This document shows positions 28,620-37,038 of a stretch of 64,000 nt of DNA, one piece after another. Position numbers and translations under genes: made by a program. Numbering within the stretch: position 1 is the stretch's first letter; every line of letters starts with the position of its first letter. This stretch comes from Paracoccus aestuariivivens (GTDB lineage: Bacteria > Pseudomonadota > Alphaproteobacteria > Rhodobacterales > Rhodobacteraceae), in assembly GCF_009711225.1 (NCBI RefSeq), contig NZ_WMIE01000001.1, positions 1,074,155-1,138,154 of the forward strand. Reading direction: 5' to 3'. Below the pieces are notes generated by a model. The model did no database searches, had not been told where the DNA came from, and was given only the letters and a program-made list of their open reading frames with translations.

Positions 28620-30589
28620 CGCTTCATCCTCATCATCAGCCAGATCAACCACGGCGCACCCAGCAGCGACGCGAACAGTCCCAGCGGCAATTCATAGGGA
28701 AAGCCCGCCATACGGGCGCCGAAATCTGCGGCGATCATCAATAGCGCGCCGATCAGCGCCGAACCCGCGACATGGTCCTGCGCGCGGGCAAAACCGATCC
28801 GGCGCGACACATGCGGAGCCATCAGCCCGACGAAACTGACCGGACCAACCAGAACCGTCGCGGCCCCTGTTGCGATGCCTGCCAAGGCGATCAGCCCGAT
28901 GCGGGCCTTGTCCAGAGGCAGGCCCAGACCCGATCCGACCTCGGGGCCCAGAGGCAGGATCTGTAGCCACCGGCGCGTCATGCGAGCGCCGATCAGCACC
29001 AGAACCGCCAAAGCCGCCAGCGCAATGGCCTGACCGAACCCGACCACACTGGACGAGCCGCTAAGCCAAGCCAGCACTTGCCATGATTGCGTGCTGCCCG
29101 TCGCCATGACCGCCGACAGAAAGGCGGCCGCCATCGCCGAAACAGCAATCCCCGCCAGCAGGACGCGCTCGGCTGGCATGTCGCGGCGGCGGGCGAAGGT
29201 CGCAACCAGAACCAGCGCCAGCGCTCCGCCAACCATGGTACCAAAGGTCTGCACGCCAAGTCCCGGCGTAGCCACGGTGAACAATGTCACCACGTAGCCG
29301 ATCGTCGCGCCGCCTGACACGCCCAAGACCTCGGGCGAGGCCAAGGGGTTCGCCGTCAACCGTTGCAGGATTGCGCCCGCCATGGCCAGCAACGCTCCGA
29401 CCGCCGCCGCAGCCACGATCCGCGGCAAGCGAAGCGGCAGGAAGGCGCGGAAGCTGTCCCAGTCCAGAACCGCCCAGCCCTGCGGCACGCGCCCGATCCA
29501 GACCAGCAGCACCGTCAGCAACAAGGCGATCACCAGAAGGCCGGCCAGCAGTCGGGCCGGACGTTCGAGGCGCGGCGCTATTCCCTCGGCCGTCTCGGTT
29601 CCGGGCGGAGTCGACCCACGCAATCGCGGCAGCAACCAGATCAGAAGCGGGCCGCCAATCAGGCCTGTCAATGCGCCGGTCGGGAACATCTCTCCGGTGG
29701 CTCCGGCGAGGGTCAGGACAATGCCATCGCAGACCGACAGGATCAGGGCCCCGATCAGCGGTGCGATCAGCAACACCTGCCCCATCGTCCGCGCGCCAAG
29801 GCTGCGCGCCAAGGCTGGCGCGGCAAGTCCGACGAACCCGATCAGGCCAAGCTCGGCCGAGACCGAACCCGCCAGCAGGACCGCCAGCGCAATGACCGCG
29901 AGACGGATATTGGCGACATTCATGCCAAGCGCGCTGGCACCCGCCGCCCCAAGCGACAGGACGCGCAGCGGGCGGGCCAGCAGAAGCGCCCCGACGCCAC
30001 CGATGACCAGCACCAGTGCCAGCGAACGCACGCCGCTCCAATCCTGTTGGACCAGCGAGCCGCCATTCCAGATCACCAGCGACAGCAGGTATTCGCCCCG
30101 TGCCAAAGTAATCGCCGTCGCGATGGCCGAGGTCGTCATGCCGACCAGCATCCCCGCAATCACCATGGTCACCGGCGCAAAGGCGCGTCTTGCGCCGATC
30201 CCCATCACGATTGCGGTGGCCATGCCTGCGCCCGCAAGGGCCACCGGCCAACGGCCATGTTCAAGCAATCCGGGCGCAAAAATGGTCGCCATGACCAAAG
30301 CAAGCTGCGCGCCGGATGAAATCCCCAAGGTGGTCGGATCGGCAACCGGATTGCGCAGCACCGCTTGCAGCAGAGCGCCAGACAATCCCAACGCCGCGCC
30401 CGCGACCAAGGCAATCACGCCGCGCGGCATCAATCCGAAGGCCAGCAGGATCTGCTGCAAGTTCATGGCGTCGGGATCAAACGACAGTGCAGGCCAGCCC
30501 GAGGGCAACAATTGCCACGCCGCCGCGCCCCATAGTGCAACGGCCACCCCAGCCGCCAAAAGCAGCGCTATCACCGTCTTGAAGTTCAT
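28616..30589 (-). CDS. fhuB: Ferric hydroxamate-type ABC transporter permease, double-length FhuB
   Basis: The protein has 657 residues and two FecCD permease domains in tandem, about 1-330 and 345-657. Each has the RNPVADPTTLGISSGAQ-type / NPLASPEVLGVSGGA-type loop and a GLIGFVGLAAP or GPVSFVGLMAPH motif. This fused form is the FhuB hallmark; most relatives are half as long. It overlaps both fhuD (four bases) and fhuC (four bases), so the three are translationally coupled. Confidence 0.92.
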   Translation of the reverse strand: MNFKTVIALLLAAGVAVALWGAAAWQLLPSGWPALSFDPDAMNLQQILLAFGLMPRGVIALVAGAALGLSGALLQAVLRNPVADPTTLGISSGAQLALVMATIFAPGLLEHGRWPVALAGAGMATAIVMGIGARRAFAPVTMVIAGMLVGMTTSAIATAITLARGEYLLSLVIWNGGSLVQQDWSGVRSLALVLVIGGVGALLLARPLRVLSLGAAGASALGMNVANIRLAVIALAVLLAGSVSAELGLIGFVGLAAPALARSLGARTMGQVLLIAPLIGALILSVCDGIVLTLAGATGEMFPTGALTGLIGGPLLIWLLPRLRGSTPPGTETAEGIAPRLERPARLLAGLLVIALLLTVLLVWIGRVPQGWAVLDWDSFRAFLPLRLPRIVAAAAVGALLAMAGAILQRLTANPLASPEVLGVSGGATIGYVVTLFTVATPGLGVQTFGTMVGGALALVLVATFARRRDMPAERVLLAGIAVSAMAAAFLSAVMATGSTQSWQVLAWLSGSSSVVGFGQAIALAALAVLVLIGARMTRRWLQILPLGPEVGSGLGLPLDKARIGLIALAGIATGAATVLVGPVSFVGLMAPHVSRRIGFARAQDHVAGSALIGALLMIAADFGARMAGFPYELPLGLFASLLGAPWLIWLMMRMKR

Positions 30590-31461
30590 GCCGGTTGCGG
30601 CCCCGCCTCAAGCGCGCCGGTCAACATTTCGGCAAATCGCAATGCCGAGGGTAAGCCGCCAAAGGCGTTGACCTCGGGCAGTTGATATAAGCGCCCCTCT
30701 GCCACGGCAGGAAGCTTGCGCCATAGCACGCTGCGGGCGACGCCTTCGCGCGCCTCGACCGGAATCTGGCCGACGATGATCAGACGCGCTTCGGGGGCAT
30801 CGGCCAATCGCTCGATCGGCAAGGGCGCACGGAAGCTGAACTGCGTGCGGTCGGTCCACGCATTCGCCAGTCCCAGCCGCCCCAACATGTCGCCGAACAA
30901 ACTGTCGAAGCCAAAAGCACGCAAATGGCGGGAATCGCCGATATTGATCAGACTGACCGGCCGGTCGCGGAACGGCGCGAGCCGAGAGGCAAGGCTCCGG
31001 ATGCGATCTTGGGCCTCGGTCTCGACACGGACGGCCACTTCCGGTTGACCAACCGCCTCGGCCAATGCGGCAGTTGCCGCAAGGGTCTTGGCGACCGGCG
31101 GTTCGCCCGGAACGTAGAACGGCAATGACAGCACCGGAGCAATTGCCCGCAACCGCGCCTCGTGCTGGATGTAGAAGGGCGAACTCAGGATCAGGTCGGG
31201 TCGCGTCAGTTGCAGCAACTCGTAATTCGGCGCACCACGCAAACCCAGATCGGTCACGCTTTGCGGGATCGCTTCGGCAGCCTCGTCCTGTCGGTAGCGG
31301 ATCAATTCGCAGGCGGCGACAGGCATCTGGCCAATCGCGATCGCGGTTTCCAGCATGGCCCAATCGATCGCTGCCAGACGCGGGCCTTGCGCGTCCTGCG
31401 CAAATGAAGACCCCGCCGCCGCGAGTGCGGCGACGGAGGAGATGAAGGCACGGCGGCCCAT
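30586..31461 (-). CDS. fhuD: Ferric siderophore ABC transporter periplasmic binding protein
   Basis: The protein has 291 residues and starts with a Tat-like signal (MGRRAFISSVAALAAAGSSFA), as in FhuD. A type III binding-protein fold follows (RLAAIDWAMLETAIAIGQMP, then LGLRGAPNYELLQLTRPDLIL). Start 31461 places the twin arginine at residues 3-4. A GTG at 31482 in the same frame would overlap the receptor gene and is the alternative. It carries ferric siderophore to FhuB. Confidence 0.87.
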   Translation of the reverse strand: MGRRAFISSVAALAAAGSSFAQDAQGPRLAAIDWAMLETAIAIGQMPVAACELIRYRQDEAAEAIPQSVTDLGLRGAPNYELLQLTRPDLILSSPFYIQHEARLRAIAPVLSLPFYVPGEPPVAKTLAATAALAEAVGQPEVAVRVETEAQDRIRSLASRLAPFRDRPVSLINIGDSRHLRAFGFDSLFGDMLGRLGLANAWTDRTQFSFRAPLPIERLADAPEARLIIVGQIPVEAREGVARSVLWRKLPAVAEGRLYQLPEVNAFGGLPSALRFAEMLTGALEAGPQPA

Positions 31462-31475
31462 TTGGGCCCCGGCAG

Positions 31476-33587
31476 TTACCACTTGTAAGTGAGCCTTGCC
31501 TGAACTTCGCGACCATCGCCGTAGAAGCAGCCGAAGTCGCTGCAGCTGGCGACATAGGCCTCGTCGGTGATATTGGTCACATTGACCGAGGCCACGACAT
31601 TGTCGCGGGTATAGCTTGCGCCCAGATCGCCCAACGTGACCGAGTCGATCTTGTAGGTATTGGTCAGGTTGCCGTAACGCTCGCCGATATAGCGGATACC
31701 GCCGCCGACGCGGACACCATTTCCGAAATCGCGATCCAGCCAGATGCTCGCCGCATTGTAGGGCGTGTTGGTCATCATCAACCCGTCCTTGTCGCCGCCC
31801 TTTTGCACCGCGTCGGTGTAGCTATAGGCCCCGCGGATATCCCAGCCCTCGGCCAGTTCAGCGGTTCCCTCAAGCTCGAAGCCGCGGACATGGACCTCGC
31901 CGATCTGCTCGTCGATCCCCGGAGCGACGGTGCGGCGCACGTTTTGCTGCTTCAGATCATAAACAGCAGCCGTGATCAGCGCGTCAAACGAGGTCGGTTG
32001 ATACTTGACGCCAGCTTCCCATTGCTTGCCCTCGGTCGGCTTATAGGCCTCGCTGCCGCGATAAATGCCGATCTCTGGCTCGAACGAGGTGGCGTAGCTG
32101 ACGTAAGGCGCCACACCATTCGCGAACAGATAGGACACGCCGACGCGCCCCGTGGTCGCTTCGTCTTTCTGGCCCGCGTCAGTGACCGTTTCGAAGCCCA
32201 CGAAATTCGAGACAGCCGAGCCGGTCTGCTCGGCCCAGTCATGGCGCAGGACAAGTGTCGCGCGCCAGTTGTTCCAGCTGATCTCGTCTTGGGCATAAAT
32301 ACCGGTTTGCTCGATCGTCAGATCCTGCACATCGCGATATCCGGCGCTGCGCGGGAACGACACGCTGTAATCGGGATCGAAGAAGTTCAACGGCGGCACG
32401 GTCCCCCAGTAATCGGGAAGACTTGAAGAATAGTTGAACTCGGTGGTGTTATCGGCGCTCCAGCGGCTGATGTCCACGCCAAACACCAGCTTGTGCGTTA
32501 CCGCGCCGGTCGTCGCTTCGCCCAGCAGACGGGTATCGACGTGAACCGTATTGCTGGATTCGTCCTGATAGATTGCGCCGGGGTAAACAATCCCGTCAGC
32601 ATAGCTATGACCCGAGAAGAAGCCGGTATATTTCCAGTCGAATTTCTGGTAGCGGAAGCCCTGTTCAAGACGCCAGCCATTGTCCAGCTCGCGCTTGTAC
32701 TCGACACCAAGGTTCAGCATCTTGCGGTCACTGTCATCCGCATCGGGATAGCCCGCGTAGAAATCGCGCGCGTCCTCGGCGTCGACGTCCTGCGTCAGGC
32801 CATAAGGAACCCCCGCGGGCGAGATCGGGCTGTCTTTCTGATAGGACAGCATCAGATCCAGCGTCGAGGCATCATCCATCTGCCAGCTTGCGGCAGCCGC
32901 CAGATATCCGCGCTCGTTGGTGACTTCATCGACCTGCTCTTCGTTATCGCTGAGCAAGCCGGTCAGGCGCCACGCCATATCATCGCTGGTCGAGCGGTTC
33001 ACGTCAAAGAACAGGCTGTTCTGGTTTGTACCGAAACCCAGCCCTGCTTCCGAGAAATTGTCGAACTGCGCGTGCTTCTGGACCATGTTGATGATCCCGC
33101 CCGGCGAACCAGAGCCGTAAAGCCCCGATGACGGGCCACGCAGCACCTCGACCCGCTCAAGGCCGTATAGTTCAAGACCCATCGCGCCAAAGTCGCGGAT
33201 CAGGTGCAGTCCGTTCAGGTATTGCGAGTTTCCGACGTCAAAGCCGCGCAGGTTCGGCTGATCGAAGCGCGGATCGCCACCGAAAGGCTCGGCGGTGACG
33301 CCTGCGGTATAGCGCAGCGCCTGCGTCATGCTTTGCGCGCCCTGATCCTCGAACTGCTGCTTGGTGATGATGGAAACCGACTGCTGGGTCTCGATCACCG
33401 GAGTCTCGGTTTTGGTGGCAATCTGCGAGGTCGGAACGACGTAGCCCTGCGTCGGAGCGGTGGCGTCCAGCACGACTTCGTCTAGCACGACGGCTTCGGT
33501 CGGCTGGGCGTCCTGCGCCATCGCCGGCACGGCAAGCGCCACGATGCTGGTCCCCGCCAACAAAGCAAAACGTCTGGAAAGCAGCAT
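31476..33587 (-). CDS. TonB-dependent siderophore receptor (FhuA/FoxA-like)
   Basis: The protein has 703 residues: a signal peptide (cleavage near PAMAQDA), a TonB box-like VVLDEVVLDA, a plug (about 60-170, SVSIITKQQFEDQGAQSMTQALRY, VLRGPSSGLYGSGSPGGIINMV) and a beta barrel ending RLTYKW. The SIITKQ..DQGAQ pattern and the GSGSPGG loop are typical of TonB-siderophore receptors for hydroxamates. Start 33587 has AAGAGG upstream. It is the first gene of the fhuDBC operon. The ligand is inferred from context only. Confidence 0.9.
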   Translation of the reverse strand: MLLSRRFALLAGTSIVALAVPAMAQDAQPTEAVVLDEVVLDATAPTQGYVVPTSQIATKTETPVIETQQSVSIITKQQFEDQGAQSMTQALRYTAGVTAEPFGGDPRFDQPNLRGFDVGNSQYLNGLHLIRDFGAMGLELYGLERVEVLRGPSSGLYGSGSPGGIINMVQKHAQFDNFSEAGLGFGTNQNSLFFDVNRSTSDDMAWRLTGLLSDNEEQVDEVTNERGYLAAAASWQMDDASTLDLMLSYQKDSPISPAGVPYGLTQDVDAEDARDFYAGYPDADDSDRKMLNLGVEYKRELDNGWRLEQGFRYQKFDWKYTGFFSGHSYADGIVYPGAIYQDESSNTVHVDTRLLGEATTGAVTHKLVFGVDISRWSADNTTEFNYSSSLPDYWGTVPPLNFFDPDYSVSFPRSAGYRDVQDLTIEQTGIYAQDEISWNNWRATLVLRHDWAEQTGSAVSNFVGFETVTDAGQKDEATTGRVGVSYLFANGVAPYVSYATSFEPEIGIYRGSEAYKPTEGKQWEAGVKYQPTSFDALITAAVYDLKQQNVRRTVAPGIDEQIGEVHVRGFELEGTAELAEGWDIRGAYSYTDAVQKGGDKDGLMMTNTPYNAASIWLDRDFGNGVRVGGGIRYIGERYGNLTNTYKIDSVTLGDLGASYTRDNVVASVNVTNITDEAYVASCSDFGCFYGDGREVQARLTYKW

Positions 33588-33670
33588 TTTCACGCCTCTT
33601 GTCTGTTGGATGGCGCAAACGCCAATCTGGACAGATATTGGCGGCATTGCCCGTTAACCGTTATTAACGA

Positions 33671-33681
33671 AGCAATTGCTG
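33671..33681 (-). promoter_or_regulatory. Palindrome upstream of the siderophore receptor operon
   Basis: AGCAATTGCT at 33671-33680 is a perfect 10-bp palindrome. With the next base it contains the nine-base word CAATTGCTG also found upstream of the siderophore-interacting protein gene. It lies about 85 bp before the receptor start codon. This is a candidate iron-responsive site. Confidence 0.3.
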
Positions 33682-33795
33682 TAATTCAGCCATAAACGCA
33701 AGGACATCTGTCAGGAATAGAAAGCGTTTTTGTCGATTTTATGCTTACTGATGTCCGAACGCCACGTCATCGTGTTTTGCCGGAAAAATGGTCAA

Positions 33796-33824
33796 GGTGG
33801 AACCGGAAACTGTCCGGTTCCGCC
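33796..33824 (-). terminator. Terminator of the ssu operon
   Basis: GGTGGAACCGGA at 33796-33807 pairs with TCCGGTTCCGCC at 33813-33824 (12 bp with one G-T pair, five-base loop). On the minus strand it follows the ssuB stop by about 20 bases and is followed by a T-rich tract. Confidence 0.8.
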
Positions 33825-33842
33825 TGTTGATGACAACTCACC

Positions 33843-34619
33843 TTACGCCGCGAATATGGCGTCCAGGATCTCGGCTTCGATCGCCGCCAGTTCGGCGCTG
33901 CCACGACTTGTCGGTCCGACGCGGACGATGTCGACGCGATGCAGGATGCCACCCTGCCCCAGCACGATCACCCGATCCGACAGCGCGACGGCCTCGGCGA
34001 CGTCATGGGTCACAAGGATTGCTGTGAAACCCGCTTTCGCATGCATGTCGCGGATCAAATTCTGCATCGTCAGTCGTGTCAGCGCATCGAGCGCACCCAA
34101 TGGTTCATCGAACACCAATAGGCTGGGATGGCTGACCAATGCCCGTGCCAGTGCCACGCGCTGGCGCTGACCGCCCGACAGGACCGACGGCCACATTCCG
34201 GCTTTTTCCGACAACTGGACCGAGGTCAGCGCCTCATGGATGGCTTTCGGGTCCGAACCTTGCCGCAGCCCGATCTCGACATTGTCGGCAATGGTCGCCC
34301 AGGGCAGCAGGCGCGGTTCCTGAAACATGATCCGCAGCCTGTCGCCGGACTGATCGGCGGGTTGGCCGTCGATCAGGACCTCGCCCGAACTGGGCTTGTC
34401 CAGTCCCGCGATCAGCCGCAGCAGCGTTGACTTGCCGCATCCGCTTTGTCCGACGATCGACAGGAACTCGCCCGGACGGACTTCGAGGTCGAGATTGGAC
34501 AGCACCCGATTGCCATCGAAACTGCGCGAGACATTCCGGATCGAGACCGATGCGCCCGGATTTTCGCGCAGCATCGGGGGTACCGAGATGTCGCGGGGCA
34601 GAAGGTTAACGGCCTGCAT
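33843..34619 (-). CDS. ssuB: Aliphatic sulfonate ABC transporter ATP-binding protein
   Basis: The protein has 258 residues with Walker A GQSGCGKST, signature LSGGQRQRVALARALV, Walker B LLVFDEPLGALD and switch ILVTHDVAEAV, all typical of the SsuB/TauB group. It powers SsuC. It overlaps ssuC by 14 bases and is the last gene of the operon. Nitrate or taurine importers have very similar ATPases; the sulfonate assignment comes from ssuD and ssuE in the same operon. Confidence 0.92.
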   Translation of the reverse strand: MQAVNLLPRDISVPPMLRENPGASVSIRNVSRSFDGNRVLSNLDLEVRPGEFLSIVGQSGCGKSTLLRLIAGLDKPSSGEVLIDGQPADQSGDRLRIMFQEPRLLPWATIADNVEIGLRQGSDPKAIHEALTSVQLSEKAGMWPSVLSGGQRQRVALARALVSHPSLLVFDEPLGALDALTRLTMQNLIRDMHAKAGFTAILVTHDVAEAVALSDRVIVLGQGGILHRVDIVRVGPTSRGSAELAAIEAEILDAIFAA

Positions 34620-35430
34620 AGGCGGGGCTCCATTTCAGCGCGCGACGTTCCAATGCACGGGTCAGGGTATCGGCCAGCTTGCCAAGCGCGGCATAAAGCA
34701 GGATCGACAGAACCACGACATCCAGCACCATGAACTCTCGGGCCTTCATCGCCATGTAGCCCAGACCCGACGAGGCCGAGAGCGTCTCGGCCACGATCAG
34801 CGTCAGCCACATGATGCCCAGACCATAGCGCAGGCCGACAAAAACCGAGGGCAACGCACCCGGCAGAACGATGCGCCGGAACAACTGGCGCGAGGTCATG
34901 CCATAAGCGCGGCCCATCTCGATCAGATGCGGGTCTATATTACGTATGCCATGCAATGTATTGAGATAGATAGGGAAAAACACGCCAAGCGCGACAAGGA
35001 ACAGCTTTGCCCCTTCGCCGATTCCGAACCACAGGATCACCAGCGGGATCAGCGCGAGATGCGGGATATTGCGGACCATTTGCAGGGTTGAATCCGTCAG
35101 AGTCTCGGACAGGCGCGAGACGCCGTTCGCCACGCCAAGGGCAAAGCCTATGCCGCCGCCAACCACCAGTCCCGCCAGCGCACGCGCAGCCGAGACGCCG
35201 AGATGGGTGAACAGCTCGCCCGACAGCGCCAGTTGCGTTGCCGTGCCGACGATGATCGAGGGGCGCGGCATGACCGTATCGGCGATCAGACCGGTCGCGC
35301 CCGCGATCTCCCACAGGGCAAGGATGGCTGCCGGTACGGCATAGGGCAGAAGTGCCTCGGGCTTGGGAAGACTAGGCCGCCAGCCCGAGCCACGATTTCG
35401 GGCAGCGCTAAGGCTATCTGTCAGGCTCAT
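34606..35430 (-). CDS. ssuC: Aliphatic sulfonate ABC transporter permease
   Basis: The protein has 274 residues and about six membrane helices, with the EAA loop MGRAYGMTSRQLFRRIVLPG that contacts the ATPase. It is the SsuC/TauC type of binding-protein-dependent permease. It starts 12 bases after ssuA and overlaps ssuB. Confidence 0.92.
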   Translation of the reverse strand: MSLTDSLSAARNRGSGWRPSLPKPEALLPYAVPAAILALWEIAGATGLIADTVMPRPSIIVGTATQLALSGELFTHLGVSAARALAGLVVGGGIGFALGVANGVSRLSETLTDSTLQMVRNIPHLALIPLVILWFGIGEGAKLFLVALGVFFPIYLNTLHGIRNIDPHLIEMGRAYGMTSRQLFRRIVLPGALPSVFVGLRYGLGIMWLTLIVAETLSASSGLGYMAMKAREFMVLDVVVLSILLYAALGKLADTLTRALERRALKWSPAYAGR

Positions 35431-35442
35431 GTGTTTGCTCCG

Positions 35443-36408
35443 TCAGCTGGCAGTTTGCGGTGTCCAGATCACCGAGGCGATGTCCAATTGCCGGGGAATG
35501 ATGCCCAGCTTGTAGAACTCGTCCGCGACGCCCTGTTCGTAGGCGACATGCTTGGGCTCGATGAAGCCCTGCAGGCCCAGATCGGCCCCCTTGCGGGTCA
35601 GCGCGCGTTCCATCACCGCTTCGCTCAGGCCGGTTTCCTTGGAAAAGGTCTTGATGGTCTCAGGCAGGTTGGCCTGTCCGTCCTTGCCGACCTGCTGGAT
35701 GATGCCGATGATGTCCCGAACCAATGCGGGATTTTCGGCGGCGTAATCACCGTTCGCCGAATAGAAGTTGTAATCCGGCTCGACGATCTCGGTCGTGGAC
35801 AGGACGCGGGTATTGGGTCGCTCCTGCGCCATGGCGAAATAGGGGTCCCAGATTGTCCACGCACCGATTGCACCCGCATCGAATGCCGCGATGGCATCCG
35901 GCGGCGAAAGGTCTTGCGGCTGGATATCGTCTAGCGTCAGCCCCGCCGAAGCCAGCAGCTTGATCGTCGCATAATGAGCCGAACTGCCGCGTTTAAAGGC
36001 GATGGTTTGTCCCTTCAGATCGGCGATGGTCTGCACAGGGGAATCCTTGGGCACCAGAATGGCGTGCCCCTCGCGAGAGCCCTCGCCCGCGCCGACAAAC
36101 ACCAAATTACCACGGGCGGCATGGGCAAAGATCGGTGGCACGTTTCCGGTATAGCCGAAATCCAGCGCATTTGCCGAAAGCGCCTCGAGCAGCGGAGGCC
36201 CCGAGGTGAACTCGGACCAACTGATCGAGATGCCCTTGTCGGCCAAACCCTTTTCAAAAGCACCGGCCCCCTTGACGAGCCCAAGCAGCCCGCCCTTTTG
36301 CCAGCCGACACGCAGCGATTTGGCCGGAGCCGCCCGCAGGATCGCCGGACTTGCCAGCGCAGCCAGACCCAGACCAAGGGCCGCGCGACGCGAGAAATTC
36401 GTTGTCAT
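35443..36408 (-). CDS. ssuA: Aliphatic sulfonate periplasmic binding protein
   Basis: The protein has 321 residues. A twin-arginine-like signal (NFSRRAALGLGLAALASPAIL) precedes the NMT1/SsuA fold (KSLRVGWQKGGLLGLVKGAG, then ADLKGQTIAFKRGSSAHYATIKLL). It binds sulfonates for SsuBC. AGGG lies upstream of the start at 36408. It lies 16 bases after ssuE. Confidence 0.92.
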   Translation of the reverse strand: MTTNFSRRAALGLGLAALASPAILRAAPAKSLRVGWQKGGLLGLVKGAGAFEKGLADKGISISWSEFTSGPPLLEALSANALDFGYTGNVPPIFAHAARGNLVFVGAGEGSREGHAILVPKDSPVQTIADLKGQTIAFKRGSSAHYATIKLLASAGLTLDDIQPQDLSPPDAIAAFDAGAIGAWTIWDPYFAMAQERPNTRVLSTTEIVEPDYNFYSANGDYAAENPALVRDIIGIIQQVGKDGQANLPETIKTFSKETGLSEAVMERALTRKGADLGLQGFIEPKHVAYEQGVADEFYKLGIIPRQLDIASVIWTPQTAS

Positions 36409-36424
36409 GGTCGGACCCTGCCTA

Positions 36425-37009
36425 TTAAAGGGCGTTCAGCAGCGACGCGCTGCGCTGAACGGGCTGCGGGATGGTAAAATCGGCAAAGAAGGGCGCGAAC
36501 TGGCCAATCGCCCGACCAAGACGGGCGCGGGCCGCTTCGTCCACCAACTGGCCGCCGACGAAATCGCGGTCCGACACATAAACGCCGGTCGAAAGTGTCT
36601 GCGCTTCGAAAAAGCCCATCAGCGGGCGAAGCTGGTGTTCGATGATCAACGCGTGGCGATCACCGCCGCCCGTCGCGGCCAGAAGCACCGGCTTGCCATG
36701 CAACATGCCCGGATCGAGCAGATCGAACACATGCTTGAACAGCCCGCTATAGCTGCCCTTATAGACCGGACTCGCGATGACCAATGCATCGGCACGGATC
36801 AACGAGGTCACCAGCTCAAGCGCTTCCGGCGCCAGATCGCCCAGATGACGCGCGGCCCCCAACGAGGGACCAAGATCGCCAAGGTCGAACACATTGCCGA
36901 CCGCGTTGAACCGTGAGGCGGCCTGCTGAACCGTTTGCTCGACCAGAGCGCGCGTGCGCGAAGGCACAGAGAAGCTGCCGGCAAAACCGGTGATGTTCAG
37001 GATAGTCAT
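36425..37009 (-). CDS. ssuE: NAD(P)H-dependent FMN reductase for sulfonate monooxygenase
   Basis: The protein has 194 residues of the flavodoxin-like NADPH-dependent FMN reductase family: GFAGSFSVPSRTRALVE near the N-terminus, then IASPVYKGSYSGLFKHVFDLL. It supplies reduced FMN to SsuD. Start 37009 is supported by AGGAGAA upstream; the open frame extends into the neighbouring gene on the same strand and was rejected. The length fits SsuE/MsuE. Confidence 0.92.
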   Translation of the reverse strand: MTILNITGFAGSFSVPSRTRALVEQTVQQAASRFNAVGNVFDLGDLGPSLGAARHLGDLAPEALELVTSLIRADALVIASPVYKGSYSGLFKHVFDLLDPGMLHGKPVLLAATGGGDRHALIIEHQLRPLMGFFEAQTLSTGVYVSDRDFVGGQLVDEAARARLGRAIGQFAPFFADFTIPQPVQRSASLLNAL

Positions 37010-37038
37010 GGATATTCTCCTGTGGGTGTCCCGAAGGA

